From: Erwinia sp. SLM-02
Lineage (GTDB): Bacteria > Pseudomonadota > Gammaproteobacteria > Enterobacterales > Enterobacteriaceae
Direction of reading: 5' to 3'
Length of the DNA stretch: 64,000 nucleotides
Assembly (NCBI RefSeq): GCF_037450285.1
Contig: NZ_JAQISN010000001.1
Location: forward strand, 372,001 to 436,000
Part shown: positions 17,557-26,695 of the stretch, piece after piece
Layout of the letters: every line of letters begins with the position of its first letter
How positions within the stretch are numbered: the first letter of the stretch is position 1
Program-made: the position numbers and the translations under genes
The notes under the pieces: generated by a model
What the model was told of the DNA's origin: nothing
The model's database searches: none
Seen by the model: only the letters and a program-made list of their open reading frames with translations

Positions 17557-18818
17557 TGCGCCTGGGTGTGATAGCAGATGATTTTACCGGTGCGACCGAT
17601 ATCGCCAGTTTTCTGGTGCAGAACGGGATGTCAACGGTTCAGGTGAACGGCGTGCCGCAGGACGAGCGCCAGCTGGACGCCGCAGCGATTGTCGTCAGCC
17701 TCAAGTCGCGCTCGTGCGCGGCAGAAAAAGCCGTCGCGGATTCTCTTGCGGCGCTGGCGTGGCTGCAACAGCAGGGCTGTGAGCGGTTCTACTTTAAATA
17801 TTGTTCAACCTTTGACAGTACCGCAAAAGGGAATATCGGCCCGGTGACCGATGCGCTGCTGGCCGCGCTGGGTGAGACGCAGACGGTGATTTCTCCGGCG
17901 CTGCCGGTCAATGGCCGCACCGTTTATCAGGGGCATCTGTTCGTTATGAACCAGCTGCTGTCCGATTCCGGTATGCGTCATCATCCGGTCACGCCGATGA
18001 CCGACAGCAATCTGCTGCGGCTGATGGAAGCGCAGGCGACGGGCAAGGCCGGTCTGATTGCCAGCCCGACGCTGGATCGCGGCGCTGAAGCGGTGCAGAA
18101 CGAACTGGCTGCGCTGGCGGCGGAGGGCGTGCGCTATGTCGTGCTGGATGCGTTGAACGAGCAGCATCTGCTCACCCAGGGGGAGGCGCTGCGTGGAATG
18201 ACGCTGGTCACCGGCGGGTCCGGTCTGGCGATTGGCCTCGCGCGTCAGTGGGCGACGCACGGCTGGGACGGCGCGCAGGCGCAGGCAGCAGGCAAACCGC
18301 AGGGAGGCCGCGCGGTGGTGATCTCCGGTTCCTGTTCAACCATGACCAACCGGCAGGTCGCCTGCTACCGCCAGCAGGCCGCTTCGCAGCCCGTGGATGT
18401 GGAGCGCGCGCTGCAGCAGCGTGAGGCCTATGCGCACGAGCTGTGCGACTGGGTGGCGCAGCATGCCGATGAGCCGCTGGCACCCATGCTGTTTGCCACT
18501 TCCGAACCGGAAACGCTGCAGCGGATCCAGCAGCGGTACGGCGCGCAGCAGAGCAGCGAGGCCGTTGAACAGCTGTTTGCCAGCGTGGTGCGCGAACTGC
18601 AGCAGCGCGGCTGGCAGCGCTTTATCGTCGCCGGAGGAGAAACGTCCGGCGTGGTGGCGCAGACGCTGAATATTGATGCCTTCCACATCGGACCGGCGAT
18701 TTCCCCCGGCGTTCCGTGGGTCCGCTCGGTCACGCAGCCGGTATCCCTTGCGCTGAAATCCGGTAATTTTGGTGATGAAAACTTTTTTGCCCGCGCGCAG
18801 ACGGAGTTCGCAGTATGA
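17556..18818 (+). CDS. otnK: OtnK (YgbK), 3-oxo-tetronate kinase
   Basis: Kinase of the four-carbon acid sugar family (DUF1537) that phosphorylates 3-oxo-tetronate. The 420-aa product begins MRLGVIADDFTGATDIA, the conserved N-terminal sugar-binding motif, and has PALPVNGRTVYQGHLF near 113 and the C-terminal ATP site with VAGGETSGVV near 365 and AISPGVPW. Strong AAGGAG upstream. Start overlaps the ltnD stop by one base, and its stop overlaps otnC by ATGA. Confidence 0.92.
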   Translation: MRLGVIADDFTGATDIASFLVQNGMSTVQVNGVPQDERQLDAAAIVVSLKSRSCAAEKAVADSLAALAWLQQQGCERFYFKYCSTFDSTAKGNIGPVTDALLAALGETQTVISPALPVNGRTVYQGHLFVMNQLLSDSGMRHHPVTPMTDSNLLRLMEAQATGKAGLIASPTLDRGAEAVQNELAALAAEGVRYVVLDALNEQHLLTQGEALRGMTLVTGGSGLAIGLARQWATHGWDGAQAQAAGKPQGGRAVVISGSCSTMTNRQVACYRQQAASQPVDVERALQQREAYAHELCDWVAQHADEPLAPMLFATSEPETLQRIQQRYGAQQSSEAVEQLFASVVRELQQRGWQRFIVAGGETSGVVAQTLNIDAFHIGPAISPGVPWVRSVTQPVSLALKSGNFGDENFFARAQTEFAV

Positions 18819-19438
18819 CTGAACAGCAGGCTCGTGAAGAAATGGTCCGGCTGGGCGCCTCGTTTTTCCAGCGAGGTTATGCCACCGGTTCGGCAGGAAA
18901 TTTATCCATGCGCCTCGACGACGGCACGCTGCTGGCGACACCGACCGGCTCCTGCCTCGGTGAGCTGGTGGCGGAGCGTTTGTCGAAGGTGACCCAGGAA
19001 GGGGAGTGGATCGGCGGCGATAAACCGTCAAAGGAGATCAGCTTCCACCGTGCAATTTATCAGAACAACCCGGAATGCGGCGCTATCGTGCATCTGCACT
19101 GCCTGTATCTGACCGCGCTCTCCTGTCTGGAAGGGCTGGACAGCAAAAACTGCATTCGTCCTTTCACCCCGTATGTGGTGATGCGCGTTGGCGATGTGCC
19201 GGTTGTTCCTTATTATCGTCCGGGCGACCCTCGTCTCGGCGAGGATCTGGCGAAGCTGGCGCCGCACTACCGGGCATTCCTGCTGGCGAATCACGGACCG
19301 GTGGTGGTGGGGAAAACGCTGCGTGAAGCGGCGGACAACACCGAAGAACTGGAAGAGACTGCCCGACTGATATTTACCCTGGGCGATCGCCCGATTCGTT
19401 ATCTGACCGATGACGAAGTGGCTGAATTACGGAGCTGA
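18815..19438 (+). CDS. otnC: OtnC (YgbL), 3-oxo-tetronate 4-phosphate decarboxylase
   Basis: Class II aldolase/adducin-family enzyme that decarboxylates 3-oxo-tetronate 4-phosphate to dihydroxyacetone phosphate. The 207-aa product has SAGNLSMRL near residue 27, the zinc-binding His pair in GAIVHLHCLYLTAL near 92, and the third His in LLANHGPVVVGKTL near 158. Coupled to otnK by a 4-bp overlap. Its end precedes the otnI ATG by 4 bp. Confidence 0.92.
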   Translation: MTEQQAREEMVRLGASFFQRGYATGSAGNLSMRLDDGTLLATPTGSCLGELVAERLSKVTQEGEWIGGDKPSKEISFHRAIYQNNPECGAIVHLHCLYLTALSCLEGLDSKNCIRPFTPYVVMRVGDVPVVPYYRPGDPRLGEDLAKLAPHYRAFLLANHGPVVVGKTLREAADNTEELEETARLIFTLGDRPIRYLTDDEVAELRS

Positions 19439-19442
19439 AATC

Positions 19443-20219
19443 ATGCCTAAGTTTGCTGCAAACCTTTCGACGCTGTTTAACGAACTGCCTTTTCTCGAGC
19501 GCTTTGATGCGGCGGCGAAGGCCGGATTTAAGGGCGTGGAGTTTTTGTTTCCCTATGAATACGACGCGGCGGTGCTGAAAGAGGCGCTGACGCGCAACAA
19601 CCTGGAGCTGGTACTGTTTAATACCGCACCGGGGAACGCGGCGGCGGGAGAGTGGGGCGTTTGCGCCATTCCGGGGCGGGAGGAAGATGCCCGCCGTGAC
19701 ATCGACCGCGCGCTGGACTACGCGCTGGCGCTGGACTGTCGCCAGGTCCACGTGATGGCCTCGGTGGTGCCGCCGGGAGCCGATCGCGAAGCCTGGTGCC
19801 AGACCTTTATCGACAACGTACGCTACGCCGCTGACCGCTTTGCGCCGCACGGTATTCGCGTGCTGCTTGAAGCGCTGAATCCAAAAACCAAGCTGAACTA
19901 TCTCTATTCCAGCCAGTACCAGACGCTGGATATCGTTAAGCGCGTCGACAGGCCCAATGTTTTCATCCAGCTCGATCTGTTCCACGCTCAGCTGGTGGAT
20001 GGCAACCTCAGCCACCTGATCGTCGACTACGCGGGTCAGTATCAGCATATCCAGATCGCTTCTGCGCCCGACCGTCATGAGCCGGACGAGGGAGAGCTGA
20101 ATTATCCGTGGCTGTTCAATCTGATTGACCGTAGCGGTTATCAGGGCTGGATCGGCTGCGAGTATTTCCCACGAACCACCACTCTGGCAGGCCTGGGCTG
20201 GCTCGACGCCTGGAAATAA
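19443..20219 (+). CDS. otnI: OtnI (YgbM), 2-oxo-tetronate isomerase
   Basis: TIM-barrel isomerase of the hydroxypyruvate isomerase family that converts 2-oxo-tetronate to 3-oxo-tetronate, linking LtnD to OtnK. Start at ATG 19443 (MPKFAANLSTLF), 258 aa, the usual length; an upstream in-frame ATG at 19410 lies inside otnC. Metal-site residues appear in VLLEALNPKTKLN (Glu near 141), NVFIQLDLFHAQL (Asp near 176) and the C-terminal WIGCEYFP (Glu near 240). Confidence 0.92.
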   Translation: MPKFAANLSTLFNELPFLERFDAAAKAGFKGVEFLFPYEYDAAVLKEALTRNNLELVLFNTAPGNAAAGEWGVCAIPGREEDARRDIDRALDYALALDCRQVHVMASVVPPGADREAWCQTFIDNVRYAADRFAPHGIRVLLEALNPKTKLNYLYSSQYQTLDIVKRVDRPNVFIQLDLFHAQLVDGNLSHLIVDYAGQYQHIQIASAPDRHEPDEGELNYPWLFNLIDRSGYQGWIGCEYFPRTTTLAGLGWLDAWK

Positions 20220-20240
20220 TCTGACTTTAGCGCTCACCGC

Positions 20241-20261
20241 GCTGTGCAATTGCTGCACAGC
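20241..20261 (+). terminator. Intercistronic hairpin between otnI and ygbN
   Basis: GCTGTGCA and TGCACAGC pair around ATTGC, followed by GTCGGGTTTCTGTT. It may lower read-through into the permease gene or protect the upstream message; the T run is interrupted, so a full stop is unlikely. Confidence 0.45.
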
Positions 20262-20358
20262 GTCGGGTTTCTGTTGCCTGCATCTGGCTGTCCGCCAGGG
20301 AAACGCTGCTGATAACGGCGCTCTAAAGCGCTGAAATTAAAAACATTGAGGCTTACTG

Positions 20359-21717
20359 ATGTCTACCGCCCTGTTATTAACGATTGCCGTTGCCAGCGTG
20401 CTGATACTGCTGCTGCTGGTGATCAAAGCCAAAGTACATCCCTTTGTCGCCCTGCTGGTGGTCAGCCTGCTGGTGGCGATGGCTACCGGTATTCCTGCCG
20501 ATAATATTATGAAGGTGATTTCCGCCGGAATGGGCGGCCTGTTGGGGTCGATAACCATTATTATCGTGCTGGGGGCGATGCTGGGGGCGATTATTGAATG
20601 CTCCGGAGGCGCGGAATCCCTGGCGCAGCGTTTTACCCAGGCGCTGGGCATTAAGCGCACCGTGGCGGCGCTGACGATGGCGGCCTTTATTCTCGGTATT
20701 CCGGTGTTCTTTGAAGTTGGCTTTATTATCGTTATTCCGCTGATTTATGGCTTTACCAAGGTGGCCCGCGTTTCTCCACTTAAGTATGGCCTGCCGATGG
20801 CCGGTGTGATGCTGACGGTGCACGTGGCGCTGCCGACCCATCCCGGTGCCGCCGCCGCGGCAGGGCTGTTAGGCAGCGATATGGGCTGGCTGATGCTGCT
20901 GGGGATTGCGGTTTCCATCCCCGTCGGCGTGGTGGGTTATTTCGTGGCGAAAGCCATGAATCGCCGCCACTATCAGCTTTCGGTCAGCGTGCTGGAGCAG
21001 CTGCAGCTGGCCAGGCCGGAAGGCGGCCAGAATCCGCTGAAAGGCGAGCAGGCTCCCGGCGCGTGGCTGATTTCTTCCCTGATCGTCGTACCGATTGTGC
21101 TGATTGTAGTGGGCACACTGGCGCACAGCGTGCTGCCGGAAGGTAACGGCGTTCGCCAGCTGTTAACGCTGGTGGGGACGCCGGCCATTGCGCTGCTGAT
21201 TGCGCTGGCGCTTTCCGCCTGGCTGCTGGGGCTGCGTCGCGGCTGGAGCCGTGACAAGCTGAGCGACCTGCTGGACCGCGCGATCCCCAGTTCGGCGGGC
21301 GTGATTCTGGTGGCCGGTGCGGGCGGCGCGTTTGGTAAGGTGCTGGTGGAGTCGGGCGTGGGTAAGGCGCTGGCGCTGTCGCTGGAAACGATTAATCTGC
21401 CACTGATCCCGGCTGCGTTCCTGCTGTCTCTGGCGCTGCGTGCGTCGCAGGGTTCAGCCACCGTCGCCATTCTGACTACCAGTGGCCTGTTAACCCAGGC
21501 CGTCACCGGGCTGAGCGAGATGCAGCTGGTGCTGGTCACGCTGTCGGCATGTTTTGGCGGCCTGGGGCTTTCCCATGTGAATGATGCCGGCTTCTGGGTG
21601 GTGACGCGCTATTTAGGCCTGTCGGTTGCCGATGGCCTGAAAACCTGGACGGTATTAACCACCGCAATGGGCCTGACCGGTTTTGTGCTGGTATGGCTGC
21701 TGTCCGCGGTGCTTTAA
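20359..21717 (+). CDS. ygbN: YgbN, GntP-family permease
   Basis: A 452-aa inner membrane transporter of the gluconate permease family with about a dozen hydrophobic helices. Family landmarks are LGAMLGAIIECSGGAESLAQRF (near 76), GIPVFFEVGFIIVIPLIYG (near 113), PTHPGAAAAAGLLGSD (near 159) and ASQGSATVAILTT (near 360). Given its place as the last gene of the operon it likely brings in threonate or erythronate. A 139-bp gap with a hairpin separates it from otnI; a terminator follows 38 bp after the stop. Confidence 0.9.
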   Translation: MSTALLLTIAVASVLILLLLVIKAKVHPFVALLVVSLLVAMATGIPADNIMKVISAGMGGLLGSITIIIVLGAMLGAIIECSGGAESLAQRFTQALGIKRTVAALTMAAFILGIPVFFEVGFIIVIPLIYGFTKVARVSPLKYGLPMAGVMLTVHVALPTHPGAAAAAGLLGSDMGWLMLLGIAVSIPVGVVGYFVAKAMNRRHYQLSVSVLEQLQLARPEGGQNPLKGEQAPGAWLISSLIVVPIVLIVVGTLAHSVLPEGNGVRQLLTLVGTPAIALLIALALSAWLLGLRRGWSRDKLSDLLDRAIPSSAGVILVAGAGGAFGKVLVESGVGKALALSLETINLPLIPAAFLLSLALRASQGSATVAILTTSGLLTQAVTGLSEMQLVLVTLSACFGGLGLSHVNDAGFWVVTRYLGLSVADGLKTWTVLTTAMGLTGFVLVWLLSAVL

Positions 21718-21755
21718 CGCGCTGCCCGGCGGATTGAAAATCTTCTTCTATACTT

Positions 21756-21793
21756 AAGCCACAGGAACTTACTGATGAGTTCTGTGGCTTTTC
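21756..21793 (+). terminator. Terminator of the ltnD-ygbN operon
   Basis: AAGCCACAGGAACT and AGTTCTGTGGCTT pair with a single bulge around TACTGATG, followed by TTTT. It ends only 20 bp before the yohP start, so yohP must have a promoter inside or just before it, or depend on read-through. Confidence 0.85.
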
Positions 21794-21813
21794 ACCTGTA
21801 AAGGAGATGGAAA

Positions 21814-21897
21814 ATGAAAATTATTCTCTGGATCATCGCAATTATATTTATCGTCGGCCTGTTAACGGTTACCGGTGTATTTAAACTCATTTTTTGA
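21814..21897 (+). CDS. yohP: YohP, 27-residue membrane protein
   Basis: MKIILWIIAIIFIVGLLTVTG then VFKLIF: 27 residues, the same length as E. coli YohP and differing at few positions from the sequence I remember for it. One transmembrane helix with a short charged end. AAGGAGATGGAAA upstream is a strong ribosome binding site. YohP is a stress-raised small protein; in E. coli its mRNA is reported to be carried to the membrane. In E. coli it lies elsewhere, so the position behind ygbN is local to this lineage. Confidence 0.9.
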   Translation: MKIILWIIAIIFIVGLLTVTGVFKLIF

Positions 21898-22151
21898 TTT
21901 TGATTTCGGCCACTCGCGCTGTTGCAAGTGGCCAAAATGATTTATTCGTCTTGAGCAATAATGCTTTGTATTAATATAAAGTGTAACTTCTTTTATTTTT
22001 TATCAGGTTTTTGTCCACTGCCTGTGTCTGAATAAATATCTGTCTTTTTATTATCAACTGAACGTCAACATACCCTCAGCATGCAATGAAATATTTTTTC
22101 TGCAGGATATACTCGCAGAACATATATGGAGTTACGTGCCAAGGAGAAATG

Positions 22152-23531
22152 ATGACGTCTTATGAAGAACAACTATTGCAGGATGAAGCGAAGTATTGTT
22201 CGTATGGCGATACGGTTCATTATGTTAATCCACCCAAAATTTTTGACCGCTGTCGGGGCAGCTTTTTGTTTGATGCCCAGGACACGCCCTATCTCGATCT
22301 GCAGATGTGGTACTCGGCGGTTAATTTCGGTTATGCCAACTCCCGGCTTGATAATGCGTTAAAAAAACAGATAGACCAGCTCCCGCAGCTGGCCAGTCAG
22401 TACCTGCATCCCACGAAAATTGAACTGTCGAAAGTGATTGCTCAGGATATGGAGCGCAAGTTCGGCCTGCCGGGGAGAGTGCACTTCAACGTAGGGGGAT
22501 CGCAGTCCGTTGATGACTCCCTGAAGCTGGTGCGTAATTTCTGCAACGGCAAAAGCCGGATGTTTGCCTTCGAGGGCGGCTATCACGGACGCACGCTGGG
22601 GGCTTCATCCATTACCTCCAGCTATCGCTATCGCCGTCGCTTTGGTCATTTTGGCGAGCGCGCGCAGTTTATTCCGTTCCCCTATCCATTCCGCCGCCAG
22701 AAGGGGATGACTCCGGAAGAGTATGCCGACAAGCTGGTGGCTGATTTCGCCCGCCTGTTTGAAAACGAATATCACGGATTATGGGATCCCAAGGCCCAGC
22801 AGGCTGAGTTCGCCGCGTTTTATATCGAACCCGTCCAGGGGACCGGGGGTTATGTTATTCCTCCGCGTAACTTCTATCCGGCATTGAAAAAGGTGCTCGA
22901 TCAGCACGGCATTTTACTGGTGGTCGATGAAATTCAGATGGGCTTTTACCGCACCGGTAAGCTGTGGTCGATTGAGCATTTCGATATCAAACCGGACGTG
23001 CTGGTATTCGGCAAGGCGCTGACCAACGGTCTGAACCCGCTGGCGGGTATCTGGGCGCGCGAAGAGATGATTAACCCAACGACGTTCCCCGTCGGCTCCA
23101 CTCATTCAACCTTTGCCTCAAACCCACTGGGCACGGCCGTCGGGCTGGAGGTGATGCACATGCTGGCCGAGAAGGACTACGAGCGGCAGGTCATGGACAG
23201 CGGTGCCTACTTCCTTGACGGGCTGAGATCGCTGCAGCGCCAGCATAAAGAGATTGGCGATGTGGATGGCCTGGGGCTGGCGCTGCGCGCCGAGCTGTGC
23301 CGACCGGATGGGTTTACGCCGGATAAAGCACTGCTCGACAAGATGGTCGATATTGGGCTTTCGGGCACGCTTGAATATCAGGGCCAGAAAACCGGGCTGG
23401 TGCTGGACGTAGGTGGATACTACAAAAATGTGATCACCTTCGCGCCATCGCTGGAGATCAGCCGGCCAGAGATCGATCAGGCCATAGTCCTGCTGGACCA
23501 GCTGCTGGTTCGCGCAAAACGTGAGCTGTAA
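22152..23531 (+). CDS. Class III PLP-dependent aminotransferase of an unassigned cluster
   Basis: A 459-aa enzyme of the omega-amino acid aminotransferase family (fold type I). From the second of two ATGs, five bases after AAGGAG: GG-SQSVDDSLKLVRNF near 116 for phosphate binding, FEGGYHGRTLGASS near 140, VVDEIQMGFYRTGKLW with the cofactor Asp near 259, and the Schiff-base Lys near 288 in LVFGKALTNGLNPLAG. GSTHSTFASNPLG follows as in active members. Likely substrates are amines or omega-amino acids, with 2-oxoglutarate or pyruvate as partner; not determinable. First gene of a three-gene operon; the next gene starts within 14 bp of its stop. Confidence 0.85.
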   Translation: MTSYEEQLLQDEAKYCSYGDTVHYVNPPKIFDRCRGSFLFDAQDTPYLDLQMWYSAVNFGYANSRLDNALKKQIDQLPQLASQYLHPTKIELSKVIAQDMERKFGLPGRVHFNVGGSQSVDDSLKLVRNFCNGKSRMFAFEGGYHGRTLGASSITSSYRYRRRFGHFGERAQFIPFPYPFRRQKGMTPEEYADKLVADFARLFENEYHGLWDPKAQQAEFAAFYIEPVQGTGGYVIPPRNFYPALKKVLDQHGILLVVDEIQMGFYRTGKLWSIEHFDIKPDVLVFGKALTNGLNPLAGIWAREEMINPTTFPVGSTHSTFASNPLGTAVGLEVMHMLAEKDYERQVMDSGAYFLDGLRSLQRQHKEIGDVDGLGLALRAELCRPDGFTPDKALLDKMVDIGLSGTLEYQGQKTGLVLDVGGYYKNVITFAPSLEISRPEIDQAIVLLDQLLVRAKREL

Positions 23532-23544
23532 TCTCGTGCACAGA

Positions 23545-24612
23545 ATGACGGAAGGCTACGTTAATCAACTGGAACCGGCGGGACTGATCGCAGCGTTTGC
23601 GATGCATCCGCCGGAGGGATTCGACGTGCGGATTGCCGAGAATGGGCTGCCGCTCTTCACCACCCAGTTCGATCTCTTGACCACCGTGGATCCCGCGCTG
23701 CGCCAGCGGCTGGCCCGCTGGCCCGGCTATCCGGGCTGGCGGAAGTGGCTGACGCTGGAAACCTGCTTTATCGGCGCGACGACCAGCGAATACGCCTGCC
23801 TGCCGCGCCAGCAGGATCCGGCGGCTCTGCTGCACTGGATTGAAACCCACTGTGGCGACAGGCATCCGCTGACCATTATTAAAGACCTGCCTGTCGCTTC
23901 GCCTCTGTTGTCGGCGGACGATAACGACTACAGCCGTCGTCTGATTGACGCGGCGGAGGCTCGGGGTTATATCAGCGTGGAAGGCCAGGCGCTGGCGGTG
24001 GTGCCCATCGATTTTACCAGCACCGATGAGTTTCTGGCGCGCATGTCCCGCAGCCGGCGGCGAAACCTCCGCCGTAAACTTCGCAGCCGGGATGCGCTGC
24101 GGGTTGAGGTGATCCCCTGCGGTGACGATCGTCTGGCCAATGCCGGCTGGCGAGCGCAGCTGTATCAGTTTTACCTTTCCGTCTGGCAGCAAAGTGAAGT
24201 GCATTTTGATCTGCTAAGCGCCGGGTTCTTTGACCATCTTTTGCTGGATAAACACAGTGCGGGCAAGCTGTTTTGTTACTGGCATGGCGAACGCCTGGTG
24301 GGCTTTAATCTCTGCTACCAGTATCAGGGCCGTCTGGTTGATAAATACATCGGCTTCGATTATTCGCTGGCGTTGAAATTTAACCTCTATTTTGTCAGCT
24401 GGTTTGTCAATCTGGAGTACGCCATCGAACAGGGGTTGCAGGAGTACGTTGCGGGGTGGACCGACCCGGAAGTTAAAGCCAGTCTTGGGGCCAGTTTCAC
24501 CTTTACTCGTCATCTGGTTCGCGTGCGTAATCCGATTATTCGGGGGGCCGTGCGTTATTTCCGCCATTATCTGGAGAGCGATAACAAATGGGCCGGTTCT
24601 CCCCCTACCTGA
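23545..24612 (+). CDS. FemAB/BioF2-like GNAT acyltransferase
   Basis: About 355 aa. The C-terminal half (from about residue 150) reads like the acetyltransferase domain found in FemAB-like and BioF2-like proteins: MSRSRRRNLRRKLR, the basic entry motif, then LYQFYLSVWQQSEVHFDLLSAGFFD, LVGFNLCYQYQGRLVDKYIGFDY and YVAGWTDPEVKASLGASF. The N-terminal half has the same PP/PLFTTQFDLL pattern. Such enzymes move aminoacyl or acyl groups to amines. ATG 23545 is used; GTG 23521, which overlaps the aminotransferase stop, is an alternative. Its end overlaps the next gene by 25 bp. Function in this cluster is unknown. Confidence 0.7.
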   Translation: MTEGYVNQLEPAGLIAAFAMHPPEGFDVRIAENGLPLFTTQFDLLTTVDPALRQRLARWPGYPGWRKWLTLETCFIGATTSEYACLPRQQDPAALLHWIETHCGDRHPLTIIKDLPVASPLLSADDNDYSRRLIDAAEARGYISVEGQALAVVPIDFTSTDEFLARMSRSRRRNLRRKLRSRDALRVEVIPCGDDRLANAGWRAQLYQFYLSVWQQSEVHFDLLSAGFFDHLLLDKHSAGKLFCYWHGERLVGFNLCYQYQGRLVDKYIGFDYSLALKFNLYFVSWFVNLEYAIEQGLQEYVAGWTDPEVKASLGASFTFTRHLVRVRNPIIRGAVRYFRHYLESDNKWAGSPPT

Positions 24613-25538
24613 CGGCTGACGATCCGCCACTGGTGCTGGACTTTGATGGTTCGGTGGCGGATCTTGATGGCGCAACGGTACTGCCGCTTTCCCTCTGGCA
24701 GCAGCGTATTCGCTTTGGTGCCCGCTGGCCGCACTGGCGACAGTTAACGGCCGAGAGTCAAAAACTGCTGCCGGAACGCTACGGCTGCGTGTTTACCGGC
24801 AGCGGCGATTACCATCACCTCAGTTATCTGTTGCTGCAGCGCCTGAAGGTGGATCGGCCGGTGCAGCTGATTGTTTGTGATAATCATCCGGACAATATGA
24901 TCTACCCGTTTGGCATTCACTGTGGGTCATGGGTTTACCATGCCAGCCGGCTGCCGCAGATTGATAAAATTCACGTGCTTGGCATTGGTTCACCGGACAT
25001 TGGACTGGGGCACGCGTGGGAAAATCATCTGCGGCCCCTGCTGACAAAAAAGCTCCATTACTGGAGTATTGGTGTGGATACCCGCTGGCTCAACTGGCTG
25101 GGGGGGCGGGAATGTAACCATCGCTTTGATAATGCCGACGGCCTGATGTCGGCGTTTTTACGCCAGCTGGGGCGGGATCCTGTTTATCTTTCGCTGGATA
25201 AGGACGTTCTCAGCCCCCGTGTCGTACAAACCAACTGGGATCAGGGGAGTTTCGAGGTGAAACATCTCGAACTGCTGATTCAGGCCTGTGCCGACCGGCT
25301 GGTAGGGATGGACGTGACCGGGGAAGTCTCCTCCTGCAACTATCAGAGTCGCTTCAAACGCTGGCTGAGTGCAGCCGACGGCCAGCCGCTGGTTTCTGCC
25401 CGTGAGGCTGGCGAATGGCAGCGGGAACAAAATCGGCTCAATCAGCAGCTGTTAACCTTTCTGCGCGACACGCTGCGCGATAATGCATCCCTTAACACAG
25501 CGATAATCTGCTCAAAATCACGGTCTTCAACCCAGTGA
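24588..25538 (+). CDS. Arginase-fold (ureohydrolase/agmatinase-like) protein
   Basis: A 316-aa protein with the metal ligands of the arginase superfamily: a GSGDYHH motif at 71-77 in place of GGDHS, D98-N-H100-P-D102 in place of DAHxD, and S202-L-D204-K-D206 in place of SxDxD. So a binuclear metal site looks intact, though spacing differs from arginase and agmatinase, which suggests a different substrate. Family enzymes cleave guanidino, formimino or acetyl-amino groups. It overlaps the GNAT gene by 25 bp. Its last 97 bp overlap the 3' end of the DegT-type gene on the other strand. Confidence 0.72.
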   Translation: MGRFSPYLTADDPPLVLDFDGSVADLDGATVLPLSLWQQRIRFGARWPHWRQLTAESQKLLPERYGCVFTGSGDYHHLSYLLLQRLKVDRPVQLIVCDNHPDNMIYPFGIHCGSWVYHASRLPQIDKIHVLGIGSPDIGLGHAWENHLRPLLTKKLHYWSIGVDTRWLNWLGGRECNHRFDNADGLMSAFLRQLGRDPVYLSLDKDVLSPRVVQTNWDQGSFEVKHLELLIQACADRLVGMDVTGEVSSCNYQSRFKRWLSAADGQPLVSAREAGEWQREQNRLNQQLLTFLRDTLRDNASLNTAIICSKSRSSTQ

Positions 25539-26695
25539 CTGTTGCTGATGCTCAGTGAACGTGCGGCGAAATCCTCCGCATTGGGTGTGGCTGTTGGCAG
25601 GCAAAAGGGCAGAACGGTCGGATAACCGGACAGCGCATGAATAAACAATCGGGTGACCCCCAGACCGGCAGACCACAGGCGCTGCATGGCGTAGTCTCGT
25701 GTGGTGCTGTCAGGCATCAGCACCAACAAAAACGGCCACACCCCCTGCTGTTGAGGACCATCCTGCAGTACCGTTACGCCCGGAAGCTGTTCGAGCTCAC
25801 CGATGCGGCTTTGCGCGCGCAGGCGGTTCTCCTGCTGCCAGGCGGGGAATCGTGCCAGCGCGGCGGCGGCCACGTTCTGGCGATAGCCGCCTAAAGTATG
25901 CAGAGGAATATCGTTGACGGTGAAGTCGTCGCCAACGGCGGCAACCGCATCCCCCCGGCTCAAAGCACGGCGCTGCTGGCGGCCATACACCCAGTCCAGC
26001 CGATCGGGGTGGTACATCAGCCGGTATCCCCAGAGTTCAGCGATGCGGCGGAGTTCCCAGCCCCTGTGCGAGGGTAAATCGTCGGCGATCTGCCGGGCCA
26101 TAGCGCGCTGTATTTCGGCAGAATGACTGAACAGGACGCCCCCTTCAACCGTCGTCAGGCCTTTACCCATTGCCAGGCTGAAGAACCCCATATCTCCCGC
26201 CAGGCCGACACTTTTCCCCGCATTTTTAGCCCCCATTGACTGCGCCGCATCCTCAATCACCGCAGCCCTTTGAGGCTTTGCGATGTTGAGAACCGCTTCC
26301 GTGTCGGCAATGCGCCCGGCAAGGTGAGTCACCACTACCGCCAGCGTTTGTGGGCCGCAGAGCTGCGAAAGCTGCTGCCGGTCAAAATTGATGCTGCCGA
26401 ACGCCAGATCGCAGGGAACAATTTTAAGCGGCGGGCAATGATGGGCTGCCAGCGCCACCAGCGGGCAGGTCCATGCGGGGACGATAACCTGGCACCGATC
26501 GGGCTGCCGCTGCTGCAGCGTTCGCAGGGCAATAATCAGCGCAGCGGTGCCTGAGCAGGTCAGCAGCGGGGGAGGAATGCCGAGTTCCTGCGCCAGGCAA
26601 GCCGAAAAATCCGCGCGTTTGCCTGCAAGGTCGCGCCATTGCAGCGTTAATCCGGCAGTCGGTGGGAGCTGGCGTCGGGCGGAGAAGAGCGTCAT
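25442..26695 (-). CDS. DegT/DnrJ/EryC1-type PLP aminotransferase
   Basis: A 417-aa protein with the layout of sugar aminotransferases such as ArnB: CSGTAALIIAL at 47-57, VIEDAAQSMGA with the cofactor Asp at 149, and the Schiff-base Lys at 178 in FSLAMGKGLTTVEGGVL. Members usually aminate nucleotide-linked keto sugars, but some act on other ketones. It ends a five-gene minus-strand operon, its ATG overlapping the upstream transporter gene by 4 bp. No partner nucleotide-sugar epimerase or dehydratase lies in the cluster, so a sugar substrate would have to come from elsewhere. Confidence 0.8.
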   Translation of the reverse strand: MTLFSARRQLPPTAGLTLQWRDLAGKRADFSACLAQELGIPPPLLTCSGTAALIIALRTLQQRQPDRCQVIVPAWTCPLVALAAHHCPPLKIVPCDLAFGSINFDRQQLSQLCGPQTLAVVVTHLAGRIADTEAVLNIAKPQRAAVIEDAAQSMGAKNAGKSVGLAGDMGFFSLAMGKGLTTVEGGVLFSHSAEIQRAMARQIADDLPSHRGWELRRIAELWGYRLMYHPDRLDWVYGRQQRRALSRGDAVAAVGDDFTVNDIPLHTLGGYRQNVAAAALARFPAWQQENRLRAQSRIGELEQLPGVTVLQDGPQQQGVWPFLLVLMPDSTTRDYAMQRLWSAGLGVTRLFIHALSGYPTVLPFCLPTATPNAEDFAARSLSISNSHWVEDRDFEQIIAVLRDALSRSVSRRKVNSC

